In this document: piece after piece, positions 1-11,545 of the stretch
Numbering within the stretch: the stretch's first letter is position 1
Layout of the letters: each line of letters starts with the position of its first letter
Origin: Lanius collurio
Lineage: Eukaryota > Chordata > Aves > Passeriformes > Laniidae
Direction of reading: 5' to 3'
Assembly (NCBI GenBank): GCA_020086605.1
Contig: JACBWW010000008.1
Coordinates: forward strand, 25,495,441-25,559,440
Length of the DNA: 64,000 nt
Translations under genes and position numbers: made by a program
Notes under the pieces: model-generated
Seen by the model: the letters and a program-made list of their open reading frames with translations, nothing else
The model's database searches: none
Told to the model about the DNA's origin: nothing

Positions 1-2075
1 ATGTGTTCTAGGAAGTAAGTTACCAGGAAAAAAATACAGAGCTAAATACACACATCAAAAATCTGCCGTTCAATGACACTTTTTCCAAAATCTGCCTGTT
101 GAACGCTCAAAAGTTGATTTGTAAGATAAAAACAGTTACATTATTCTTTTCATTAAACCTATTTCTAGTATTATTGTAAGAACCTTATTCTGAATACAAT
201 TGCAAAAAGACTCATATCAGATTAAAACAATTTTTCCCCTGCAAATATGTCCCAAGTTATTTAAAAGTATGCAAGAAAAAGATTACTTCAGAATGAAAAA
301 AATAATGCAGAAAAACACCATAGAGAAATTATAAACCTGACTTTAAAATCAATGCTTTGCTCATCTGTGACAGCTACTAGAATCACACCAAAAGTCATTA
401 AAACCTTTACACATTACTAAAGCATTCTACACACATAATCACATGTAATACAGACTACAAGAAAAAAGTAATTCAGTAACATTATGGAAAGCATACATGC
501 ACTGGCTATTGTTCTGAAGACTTTAAAGTAACTGATTCTCTGCACATAGAATTGTGTGAACTCAAAATCTGTTCTACTGACACTAGACCTGAGTTCCATC
601 AGAAAACTTTTATCATTTCCTATCAAGAACATAAGGGTTTTATCTGAAACCTCCAGATTAAACTGAGAACAAGGATGTCATAGTTTTATGGCTAACTCTA
701 GATATCTGTTATTAGAAATGGAAATTTTGCCTGTTTTGAATCTCAAAAAGGGGCAGGGAAAATGTTCTTATTTCCAGGACAAAGAGAAATCCCTAATAAG
801 GAGGCTAATATTTTACAAAGAAGTAATATACATAATGAATTATTATTAAAGCTTTTTAGAGTTAATATAAACAGGTTAGTAGATAGAAAACATGCATAAC
901 ACAAGAAATTTATGATACAGATGACAACACCTCTTTAGAGGTGCACATAAAATAGTTAACACATTCACAAAAATGATTTCTACATAATTTCTTACCAGAT
1001 CAGCTATATAAGAAACTGTTTTAATTTTGAATTCATTATACACCTGGAAACGGATTTATAAATTATCCTGCTGTAAACCTCTCCTATGGCTTTTGATCTG
1101 TCTATTTTAAGACACAACAACTCTATAAACATGAATACATATGAAATTTAAATTATTTAAATGTTAAACATTAATAAACCGGGAAACTTGACTAGTTAGT
1201 AATACTGATTTCATAATGTGAAACGATCTATTTCAGTCTGAAACCAAAGAAGCCAAAATTAAAGCACCAAGAAGAAAAGTGATCTTATTTTAAAAAAGTG
1301 TTAATTTGCAGAAGAGATAACCAGTTAAATATCAAACCTGCAAGCTATTCTGATTTATCTCCTGCCCATATTACTAATTTCAAAATGCCAGCCAATTGTT
1401 CAGCGTTCTTCTTTCTGCATATAATGGACACTAGAGACAATGATATATGAATTCTTCTACAGAACAAAAGTTTTTCTAGGTTTATTGTCACAAAGTCTCA
1501 AGCATGGAACCTCCTTAACTGACCTGCATTTATAGCGTTAAAGAGGCAGATGGGACTTTGCAACTACGTTCTTACTACCACCATGTCAAAATGTGCCTCG
1601 GAAAAACCCATTTCAATTCAAATTAAATACCTACAAGAATCTTAGGGCTGCATACTTAGTATTTCCCATCATTTCAGCCATATTATTTACAGTAGTGGCA
1701 GTACTTCATACAGACACACCTAAACCAGGTAAAATTATACACACAAAAGTTACACTTCACTGGATAAATTACCATATTAAACTAATGCAGCTGAAGTATC
1801 ATTTAATGCAGCTTAAGGCCATTTAAGTGCTGCCAGATTAGGAACTTGTACTGAAGTAAATAAATAATTTCAGGTACAATTATAGCAAGATTTCCAATGA
1901 CAAGTCCTTAGACTAGTTTCACTTTATTTCTCAAAATCCCCATATAAGAAAGCATATAAAGTAGCAAATAAATGCAAAATAAACTTTTGCATTTAATTTC
2001 AAACAGAAGAAGTAGAAAATCTACAAGAACTTGAGTGTGAAAGATATAATGCAATTAATATTAAAACACTCTTAC
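1..2075 (-). other. NIPBL: NIPBL intron 10 (5' part)
   Basis: AT-rich intronic sequence downstream of the exon 10 donor at 2075. I looked for the expected exon 11 peptide (SIDQSVLKELPPELL) and did not find it, so exon 11 lies below position 1. No repeat family, RNA gene or credible ORF was recognised; open frames here (for example 1593-1826 on the plus strand) are short and without family resemblance. Confidence 0.85.
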
Positions 2076-3596
2076 CTTTATTAGGTTTGGATGACTTGTT
2101 CTTGTTAGGTTTAAAACAAGAGCCCCTTGATTTATCTTCTCTGTCCTTAATAAATTTCTGCACATCATCCAAAGAAAGCTTTTGAAGGACAACTACAGGC
2201 TTAGCTCCTTTATTTAGATCTTCAACTAGCCCAATCTTCTCTACTTTGTCCTTCTGTTCACCTCTAAATTCAGTTTTCCTTGAATCCTGAGAAACATTGC
2301 CATCTTTATCACGCTTGATTTTTGGAATGACAAAATGTTTCAAAGCGCCAGATCTTCCCCCCAACAAATAACTGGGAAACTCTGCTTTATTGTCACCATG
2401 AGCTTTATTACTATCTACTTTACTCTTGTTACCATCTGTCCTTCGTTCATCCTTGCTGTTTGGTGACTTAAAACCAGGTTTATCAGGTCTTGATTTGCTA
2501 GAATCCCCTTTACCTTCCTGTTTAATACGAGGGCTGTCAGGTCTTGATTTTTGATCCCCAGAAGAAAATCTTGAATCACCAGACTCCTGTCTATATTTCC
2601 TTTCAAATTTCTCAGATTTTGAACCATCAGATTTAATACCATGCTTAGAATCATGTTCATTTTTGTTTGAGGATCTCAAATATTCAGGCCTTCTAATCTT
2701 GGATGGATCTCCTCTGTATCTCTCCGAATCCCCTCTGTCCTCAGATCTTTGTTTAAGGCTATCATGGTCACGCCTTGGTGTATCAGAAACTGAGCGCCCA
2801 TCAGGCCTCTGTTTTGCTGGATCAGGTCTACTTTCAGGTTTCATCCTTGAAGGATCAGATTTCACTTCTAGCTTGTGCCTAGACATTTCTATTTTCTTGT
2901 CTGACAAAGGTTTACTGGAATCCCGCCTATTATCGTGTTTGTGTTTTGGTGTTTCAGGCCTCCCTTCACTCTTCTGTTTTGGTGTTTCAGGTCTGCCTTC
3001 ACTCTTCTGTTTCGGCGTTTCTGGCCTCTGCCGGATTTCCTGTTTGCCATTATTTTGTTTTCCCTCATTTTGTTTCATCTCCATTTGCCTGCTCTCGTTT
3101 TGTTTCAATTCTGTCTGTCTGTTCTCATTTTGTTTCATTTCCATTTGTCTGCTTTCATGTTTCATTTCTAACTGCTTGCTCTCATTGTATTTACTTTCCA
3201 ACCGTCTGCTCTCATTTTGCTGGAATTCCATTTGTCTGTTTTCATTTTGCTGGATATCTGCCTTTTGACTTTCAAAGTCTGACTTTTTTCTAAAAATTTC
3301 TGGATGGTTTTCAGGTTTAAATTTAAGAACTCCAACAGTGTCTTCTTGGGGAACACACACAAACCCATCATTATACTGCTTAATTTCTTCAGGTTTTTTG
3401 ATGGTGTCTAAATCCTGAGTTATTGTTGCCTGAGAGTCTGCTCTTCCTGCTTGCTGCAGATCAATACTAACCATCAATGCTGGCCTTGCCCCATTTCCTG
3501 CAGAACCTGTCTCCTGAGAAGCTGCTCTATTTCCTCCAGTGGCTCCTCCAGCCTCTGGTGGTTTGTTTTCTTGTTTTCGCTTCTTCAGCGGCTTAT
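2076..3596 (-). CDS. NIPBL: NIPBL exon 10, residues 501-1008 (large charged, repetitive exon)
   Basis: 1521 bases, acceptor TTTTAACTTGCAG, donor GTAAGAGTG; it ends one base into codon 1008. It starts DKPLKKRKQENK (basic, NLS-like) and continues EAGGATGGNRAASQETGS and LMVSIDLQQAGRADSQATIT. Residues about 618-686 are degenerate decapeptides and 691-723 three RPETPK undecapeptides, both listed separately. A long Lys/Arg/Ser/Asp-rich disordered region follows. At about 920-1000 lies a conserved block with FPSYLLGGRSGALKHFVIPK and the PxVxL motif. It is 35 codons shorter than human exon 10 (about 1626 bases by memory), mostly because there are fewer undecapeptide copies. Mutations here in human cause Cornelia de Lange syndrome. 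Intact, no stops. Confidence 0.97.
2185..2199 (-). other. NIPBL: PxVxL (HP1-binding) motif codons, residues 967-971
   Basis: Codons CCT GTA GTT GTC CTT give PVVVL within KGAKPVVVLQKLSLDD. PxVxL is the consensus pentapeptide bound by HP1 chromoshadow domains, and human NIPBL is known to bind HP1 through this motif. All three defining residues are present. Confidence 0.85.
2929..3027 (-). repeat. NIPBL: 33-bp tandem repeat x3 (RPETPKQKSEG) in NIPBL exon 10
   Basis: Three exact-length 33-bp units start at 3027, 2994 and 2961 on the minus strand. They encode RPETPKQKSEG twice, then RPETPKHKHDN. Units 1 and 2 differ only at silent positions; unit 3 has diverged at its C-terminal half. The TP core could be a proline-directed kinase site (inference). 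From memory, the human exon carries about twice as many units. Confidence 0.93.
3040..3246 (-). repeat. NIPBL: Degenerate 30-bp repeats (about 7 decapeptides) in NIPBL exon 10
   Basis: Residues about 618-686 repeat an N-E-S/N-R/K-Q-M/L-E-x-K-Q pattern about seven times: NENRQMEFQQ, NESRRLESKY, NESKQLEMK, HESRQMEMKQ, NENRQTELKQ, NESRQMEMKQ and NEGKQNNGKQ. One unit is nine residues long. The charge pattern favours a single charged helix or disorder. It lies 12 bases upstream, in the sense direction, of the undecapeptide array. Confidence 0.88.
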
Positions 3597-4739
3597 CTGC
3601 AAGTTAAAAGAGAAAAAAAATCACAAATTATATATAAAAACTGATAAAAGTCCAAGGAAGAATGTCCATTCCCCTCCACTCCCACAATTAATCCTCCTCA
3701 GCATGTATTTGCAAACATAGCAAAATTCACTGAATTTAAAAGCAAAAATAGGACTTCTCTAGCTAATACTTTTTCATGTATTCAGACTATCATTCACTGT
3801 CAGTCTACCACAGATGCCAGTTAGTCATTAAAAAAACCCTCCCTCAAAACATATGAAATCAAAGGCCCTGTGTAATTCCCAAGAGAACCACCTAATAAAG
3901 CAGCTGCAATACATAAAGACTAAAAAACCCCATGCCATTTAAAAAACCCCCAAACTACTCAATTACACTTGAAGCAGAAGTTGGAAAAGTCAAAGTTAAG
4001 GTGCATCTCCACAATTACTTTTTGAAGAATACTACTATAAAAGATATTTTCTGCAGATTCAACCTGCTTTATTGTACATGTACTAAGCAAGGATCTGCAA
4101 TGATTATGACAGAGGTTTTTCCTAGTTGGTTCAGTGCATCAGCTGGACTTCACACATTTTAGTAAGGGAACACACAAACAGTGAACAAAACTGATAAAGT
4201 AACTACTCCACCACGGGTTGGAGTTTCTGCCTTAACACATGCATATCAGTTTGGGGACCACTACACACTTAAAAACTCGAGGATTTTCCCTTTGCAATGA
4301 TAATGCTTTTTATAGATAAAACAAAAAGTATAGCAATAATTTTCTGTTAAGAACCTAACTCTGCAATAAGCCTTTCAGTTTACACTAAAAAAATCATTAG
4401 GTGCAGAATACAGAAAAATCAAGTGAGCCAACCACACATCCTGAAATTTGGTAGAATTCATAGAAAGGAGAAGCACATGGAAGTATCCAAAAGAGTATAT
4501 TCTACTCATACAAACTTCAACCCATTTATACTACCAGCATGGAACTCTAAACCAAAAATAATTTCTGCCATGAAAACTAGTTGCCCCACCTGCACTAAGG
4601 CATATATTCTCATTTCTCAACTATCACCATGTAATTTGCCAAAAAACCCTACTTTCTTTGTAATCAGGGAATATGATTTTAAGTCTAAGGAATGACTAAA
4701 CACAGACGTATTGTCAAAATACCTAGACCACAAATGCAA

Positions 4740-6110
4740 CTTTAAAAAAATGCTGTACTTTGTGCCTAGGTTTGTGGTTTGACTAGAAAATCATCCAATT
4801 TCTTTGCTGTATATGCAGGGCCATTGTCTGTTCTTATCTCTTGAGGTACTTATCACTAGATGCAATGAACCAGCTCTCCTATTCTCAGCAGGTGAATGAA
4901 TGGTAAGGAGGATGCAATCAAGAAAGAGGGAAATAAATGCCAATGAAAAAAACCACACACTCCTCTGGAACTGTAAACCAGAACTACAATACATGACTTC
5001 TAATTTCTTATATATTTTAGAACATTCTCATTTAGAACTACTTTGAAGGACCACCTCCAAAATGAAAATTAGGCCACAATAACAAGCAGTAACATGGTCA
5101 ATTCCAGTGATGTGAACAGGTTTCCCCCCCCCCCCCATCATTTTCATCCTCAAATCCATCTGGCTATCTCTTGCTTTCTAAAACACAAAATTTTTGTACA
5201 AGATTCAGTGGCTGGAAGATGGTAAGGACAGATACAATAAACTCCATGCAGAAACTGATCAACTGCAAATAAAGAACTTTGCAAAGCTCAATAAAAGCCT
5301 GTAGGAATGACTGCCAACTTTATGATAGACATGTGAAGCAAAATAAATTTTCAAAATCAAAGATGCAGCTTTTAGCACGGAGATTTTTGCTTTTTCTGTG
5401 CTACAGCAGCTGTTGGATTCATATGAGGACTTACACAGATGATTTTTTTCCTACATTATGGATTAAAACAAATACAAATACATTCACACACATCATTACC
5501 TTACTTCTCAATTAAAACTCTTTAAATTTTAAAATGTAAGTTCAGAAACTTGCATTCTTATAAGGAAGTTGGTCAGCCTTGTCATTTTAGTCTAGAGATG
5601 CCAGGCACACTGAAAAAATCCTGTAAAAGCTCTGATGGTGGATCTAACAGTAGTCTTTAAGACATTACTGTTATTCATTATCTGCCTCATCCCTTTACTG
5701 AAGTTATTACCTGTTGAAGAAGGGAACATGCATGCATATTTCCACAACTACATTTCACTGTCTTCATCATCATAAGGCACCAGTGAACCTACCAGGCTGA
5801 ATGATTCAGTTAAAAGCAAGAAAATGTTTTCCTCTCTTACGCCTGTTACAGGAGCAGATGGCCACAAGCTATGGTGCCTTAAACAGCTGTAGCTGGATGA
5901 ATCAAAACTCACCTTTCAGAGCCCTCATGCTGAAGGCACCAAGAATAAACAACCATAAACAATTCAAGTAGGGCCAATTTTCTTGCTTGGACTTCTGTAA
6001 ATAACCAGGTTCAATATGCTGCTGTTCTTCATCATCCAAAATGTCAAATTGTAAGTTGACAACACAAAAGTAGATGATCACATCACAACTTGGCACACAT
6101 ATTCATTCAC
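4740..6110 (-). pseudogene. Decayed endogenous retrovirus pol remnant (RT to integrase)
   Basis: On the minus strand three pol landmarks occur in the right order. A degenerate YMDD-like box, read as ILDD, is at 6031-6042, inside QFDILDDEE. An RT connection-like NWPYL is at 5965-5979, in the same frame. The integrase core motif TDNGPAYT is at 4808-4831 in another frame. The NW-to-DNG distance (about 1.15 kb) suits a class II (betaretrovirus-like) pol; the ILDD-to-NW distance is far too short, implying an internal deletion of roughly 200 bases. Stops and frameshifts lie throughout, so it is a non-functional fossil. No gag, env or paired LTRs were recognised. The integrase motif is the firm part; the RT part is weaker. 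Confidence 0.58.
5124..5136. repeat. C13 homopolymer (G13 in the NIPBL sense strand)
   Basis: Thirteen consecutive C on the plus strand within intron 9, inside the retroviral remnant interval. The pre-mRNA carries a G13 run. It is prone to length error in sequencing. Confidence 0.9.
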
Positions 6111-9100
6111 TCTAAATACATAGCTCTTCTGATGCATAGTCTTCATTTCTCTTGACAATAGCATACTGATATTTTAGTAACTTGACATCTTGTATGAGAA
6201 GAAAGGGACACCTTCCAAGTTTTATTTTCTTAGATGGCAAGGTGATTGCAGAGTTAAGATGACTCACAGATTTCTTTGTATTTCCAGTGCATCTTGAAGG
6301 TGAGCCTCAAAACTAGACTCAGTCATTACTGCTTTGCCTCTATGAGAATTCTGTATCTAGGACAAAAAAGCTGTCCTGAGTACAAGAAAATACCCGGTTG
6401 AACTAGGGCAAAAAGGTAGGATAAATACATAGTTCCACTGCCTTCATCAAGTATAATGAAAAAAATCCATTGAATACGAATAAAAACTTTTTAATTTGAC
6501 ATGATAGCTGCAAAAATTTGAAAACTGAAATATACCATTGGATTTTGAGGGCTTTATAAAATCTTGAACTCACTTTCAGCTATTTGAGCATTAGAATCAG
6601 ACAGGTGAGGAGAGAGTGGTGAACCTCTGAAAACAGATGTGTTCAGTTCTTCTCTTTTACAGTCAAATATTTGCAAGTTTGCATACACCTGCTTCATAAG
6701 TAATGACTCCCAAAATGAACAGATGAACTTCTACAATATCCATTGAAAGTACTGTACTTCAAATCCTTCAAGGCATCAGTATCCAAGCTTCATCCACTTA
6801 ATTCCACAGACAGTAGTATTACTGTTAATAAGATGATCTAGGACTTTGCCAAATTATGAGACTAATGTCTTTCTTTGAAATCTTACACACCTAGATCTAA
6901 AGTTTGTTGCAGCTCCAAATATGTTGGTTCACAAGCTCTTTAGTCCAATAAAGTGTGATCAGGATGTTTTTGCTTCCATCTTTGTAACATTTTTCATAGT
7001 AAAATGAATATGTAGTAAGTTACAGAAGAGTTTTCTGACTATATTAATGATTTGGTATACAAGTTAGTTGTTTTCAGATTCTTTCCAAAACCATTATTCA
7101 CTCCTCCATCTTTCTCTGAGGTTGTAGATATATTCAAAATATACCTACATTTTTTTCCAATTCCTTTAACAAATTTATAGTATTTCAGACAACAGTCTGA
7201 TCCCAGTTACTCTATATATGAATCCTTTTGACTTGGCAAATTCATAAGAATGTTCTTTTTACCTTGCAACATGCTCACTAAAAGGCAGTACCTTGGAACT
7301 CAAACCAAGATCTTAAGCTACATTATACTGAAAAATAGTAGAGCTGTTCTATCAGATGAAATTATTCACTGTGGCACAGGAAACAAAACATTACTGGAAC
7401 TACAAGCGTGACATGGCAAAAAAATTAGCAGGATTTCCAAGTGATAATCTCCCACCAATCCTTTTACGAACAATATTCCTGGAGACAGGTTATGGCCTTC
7501 ACCTTTGGAAATATCTGCACATCAAAGTTATGAATACTTTAAGATTAAGAAATTAATTAATCACTGTGGAACCTTTGTGCAAAAAAACACATTGCACTGG
7601 AATAACCACAGACAGTTTGAGATACATTTCTGCTGAAACTAGGAAGCAAATGCGACTCAAAGAACATTCATCCTGAAAACAGAGATACTTGGAAGGTGAG
7701 AAAGTGTTAGAAGCAGCAGCTGAATGAAGAGAACTGTATTATAAAAGTACCTCCATTCTTTTACTCACCCTGGAAAAGCAGCACTAAAAACACCTTTAGT
7801 GCTGAAACCCCCTAGGTTACTGCTTCCTTGCAAGCCTGATCTGCCTTAAATCCCAGAATAAACTCTTAAAACAACTGAGTATCATTGGATGATACCCAGT
7901 CCTAGAACTGCTTGGCCTGGCAAATTAAAATGGGCCTTTTGTAAATATTTGTGAAAAGGTAACAAGTCTAAATAATAATCATGAGTAGGGTTGCTAAGCT
8001 TCCTTTTAGTAGAATGGTAACACTTCCCTCTATTAATACTGTTTGGTATACTGATAAACAGTCACAAGCGATAAATTTTTGTTTCCCCATTTACACCTTT
8101 CAAGGGACTCAGTGGGAGACTTCATATCTAAAATGGTTAAATGTGAACATTCTGCTCTTCAGAGACACAAGTAAGATTGTTCCTCTAATGCTGAATTCTA
8201 GATGAACCATTTAAATGGTAATTGAAAGTACAAATTTTCTTTTTGTAAAGCGCAACATTTAAGAGTTTTACATTTTTAAAGCTATAACTCTTCTAACGTC
8301 TCAGAGATTACTTCCACTCATTTGAAATATCACTTATTTAATTATATCACTAATTAATAAATTTAACTCAAATATAGTAGTTCTAAGAGGTTATTACATA
8401 TTGTCAAACCTTCAGTTTTTAACAACATGAGACAGGTCAGACAGAGGCAAATTACAAGCTTATCTTATTTAAGCTAGCAATCAAGATCAGAAATTTTCAA
8501 CAGGTGACACATAGCTGAATGTCCAAATAACAAACACGTCTACTGTCAACTGTTTCCTCTTCTTAGTTATTTTTCACAGATCTCTTTAAAGCTGTCTAAG
8601 TGCCCTGTCCCCACAACCAACAGTGCTCTGTAGAATACAAGAATCTAATCTGTATGCAAAGCACCTTTAAAATTACTTCAATGGTACCAATGGATGACTT
8701 GTCAATGGAGTGAGGGCAAAAATCCCTTATTTTCTACTCCTTCAGGAATGCAAACCATTGACAACCATGAGAGTTTGCTCCCATCTGACCTCCCCTCAAA
8801 GTCCTATGCCAACTGAAAAAAAGAATTGAACAACCAAAGAGAACCCTTCCCATCAGTAAAAGAGATTTTCACAGTACCAACTCCTCCCCTTGAAGGAGAG
8901 ATTTAGCCAACACAAGGCAAAGATTTTATTCTCACTGCTTCCCCCTTACTGAAGAAATCAAGAAAGTACAATAATGAACCTCATACAGGAAGCTTTATAG
9001 AATGGTACATAATTCCAAAAATCTCTGAAGAAGTGACCAGAGGACTTCTAGCTACCGCAGTTCAAAGAAAGAGACTTGCAAGACTCAGAACAGAAACAGC

Positions 9101-10725
9101 TGCTAACCTTTAGCAACCTGTTTAAAGACTTCATCAAACTTCTGGTCACTGTCCATCAGAAGGAATGTCTAAACTGACTTAGTTCAAAATAGGAAAAGGC
9201 TACAGCAATCTCTGACATATCTCAAGGTGTAGAAGACTTTATCAATATGAAGATTCTGAAGTTTTGCTTGCTTGCTTAAATATAGCAATAACACAATCAG
9301 TATACTGTCTTACGAATTTTTCCTTTAAGGACATCTGGTAACTCAATATTCTCTGTCAACTACAGTAATACGAAGGAAATACTACACCTGGAAATAACAA
9401 AAAACTAAACTGCAGAAAAGTATAATCAAATATCTACATTTGTTTTAGAGACTGGAAACCGTAACTTGGCTCTCTGAATTTAATATCACTGTCTTACAAA
9501 CCATACAACTTTAATTTATTTATGAGATAGATTTTTCAACATAAACACTGGGTTTTATCCATGTGATTGCTTTGTGCAAAATTACAGTTTTGTAATCTCA
9601 AGATACCTGAGCAAAACCTGAAGTGCACGTACTTTGAAATACCCAGTGCAGCATCTAATTCCACAACAAAAATGCAACACACTAATATCAGACTTAATGA
9701 AAACCACAGTATCACAGCTAACATATCCAATTAGATTTTCATTCATTTGTACAGACAGAAAACTTTAGAAATAAGAAGTGACTTCCCCTTCTCCCTTCAA
9801 GCTACTGATTCTGTTCTGACACAGCGCCTTGCACTCAAAAATATAATCAATTAACTAGATAAGTAACATTTATATTGCATGACAATGAAAAAAAAAAAAT
9901 CAGTGTCTTCTTAGGCTGATGTCAGAGTGAACTTAGTGAGCACTACAGAAATGATGGGAATAAGCACTTTAATAGAGTTTATTCACTACTCATGCCATTT
10001 CTTTATTAAGATTTAAAACCATTATAGAGAAATGAGTCTCTCAGAATGTAAGTTGTTACTGGGTAAATAATATCATAAATCCTTCCATCCAACAGGTACA
10101 AACAAGGGTGTACATTACATACAATTTATTTAATTTTCTAGTCTTAGTTCATGGTGTAGACTGAAACAAAGAAGGCTTCTTGCTAAACTGCTACAGTTTA
10201 GTTGTTTTCTACACCTTCTTACAAGAGCAGTTTTCTGCACAACCCTATGTAAAGTACAACCTAGGATAAATAGGGGAATTTTGATTTCATGTTACATATG
10301 AGCACAAATAAAAATTCTATTAAATTATATGGCCCTACTTTAAAAAAAAATTGTTAAGTATTTAAATCTTTATAAAAACTGTAAAAGGAAGTAACTTTTC
10401 CCAAATGGGTGGAAACATTCCATTGTAATTCCTCTAACAGAACATGAATTCCTCCCCTCACTTTTCTTAAAACATGTCTAAAGACACACAAACACAAAAT
10501 CTGTCTTCTACACAACATGGAGGTTGCAAAGTTGTTTTTTCTTGGAAGAGCTGTATGAAGCACCAGTTTCATCTATTACATCACACTACAAAATGCAGAC
10601 CTCAGGAAAGCTTCTATACACAAAACACATGATACCTAAGTCTCGCATTCTACTGCACAGACAGTTATTTATCTTTCACACTGTTATCTCTTCATCTTCT
10701 GGTACTAATGACTAATCTGCAAGAC

Positions 10726-10755
10726 TACTATACAAATTACTACTATACAAATTAC
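10726..10755. repeat. 15-bp perfect tandem duplication
   Basis: The unit TACTATACAAATTAC occurs twice head to tail and a third partial unit (TACT) follows. This looks like a simple replication-slippage duplication in intron 9. Confidence 0.9.
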
Positions 10756-11528
10756 TACTCATTTTTAAGGAAATATGCCCCCTACAACATCTTTTTGGAA
10801 ATGAATGCTAATTTACTGGTTATAATTACATATTCCATCATTTCATTAATTGGCTACATAAAATTAGACATAAACAAACTACTCATTCTTAATAGTATTC
10901 TTCTATTAGTTTCCTCTTTAGGGAATTTTATGGGGGAGATGGGTAATGGGGAGAAAGGGAGAGAAGCCGGATAAGAACTTAAAAAGTAAGAGAAAAAGGG
11001 TACTTACCTATAACTGTAGTTTTGACAGTTTTGCTCCGGCAGATTCACACTCTTGGGATGTGTGTCTCTGCTGCTAAGGGCTTGGAACGAACCAAAAAAA
11101 AGAAGGGCCCCCAGCAGGCATCCAAATGCCCCCTAACTGATCCAATTATTGGAAATAAAGTTATTACAGCTTCACTTCTTCCTAATTCAAAGAATCCACA
11201 GTAAGATTCCAAAGAAGTGGGTAAAATGGACCCTCAGGGGTAAAATATATAGGGAAAAACACACATACGTAAGTCGGTTTGTCTCATTAAAAAAATTTGT
11301 CTAATGCTTTCAAGTTTAAAAAAAATATTAGCCTCCCAATGAAATGGTTAATGATTTCATTACTCTTCTCTCAAATGCCAGAAAACAGTGCCTTTTACAA
11401 GCAAAAGAAGAACTCCTCAACCTGTTAAGACAGCTGCATTATACAAAAGTATCTTTGAGGAAGCCTAAAATCTAACCACACACTTCTGTGTATGGAAGAG
11501 CTCAGATAAAAACCTAGACATTCTGAAT

Positions 11529-11545
11529 AAAAAAAAAAAAAAAAA
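11529..11545. repeat. A17 homopolymer
   Basis: Seventeen consecutive A on the plus strand (T17 in NIPBL sense) in intron 9, with no recognisable retrotransposon body before it. Confidence 0.85.

Noticed and set aside
1..2075. Possible location of NIPBL exon 11
   Set aside because: I scanned the minus strand for the expected SIDQSVLKELPPELL coding sequence and found none.
2929..3246. Regularly spaced repeats that could suggest a CRISPR array
   Set aside because: The units are contiguous in-frame codons of NIPBL, with no spacers, in a vertebrate gene.
2663..3268. 201-codon open frame on the plus strand
   Set aside because: It is the antisense shadow of NIPBL exon 10; its repeats mirror the sense RPETPK and decapeptide repeats, and the sense reading is clearly the conserved protein.
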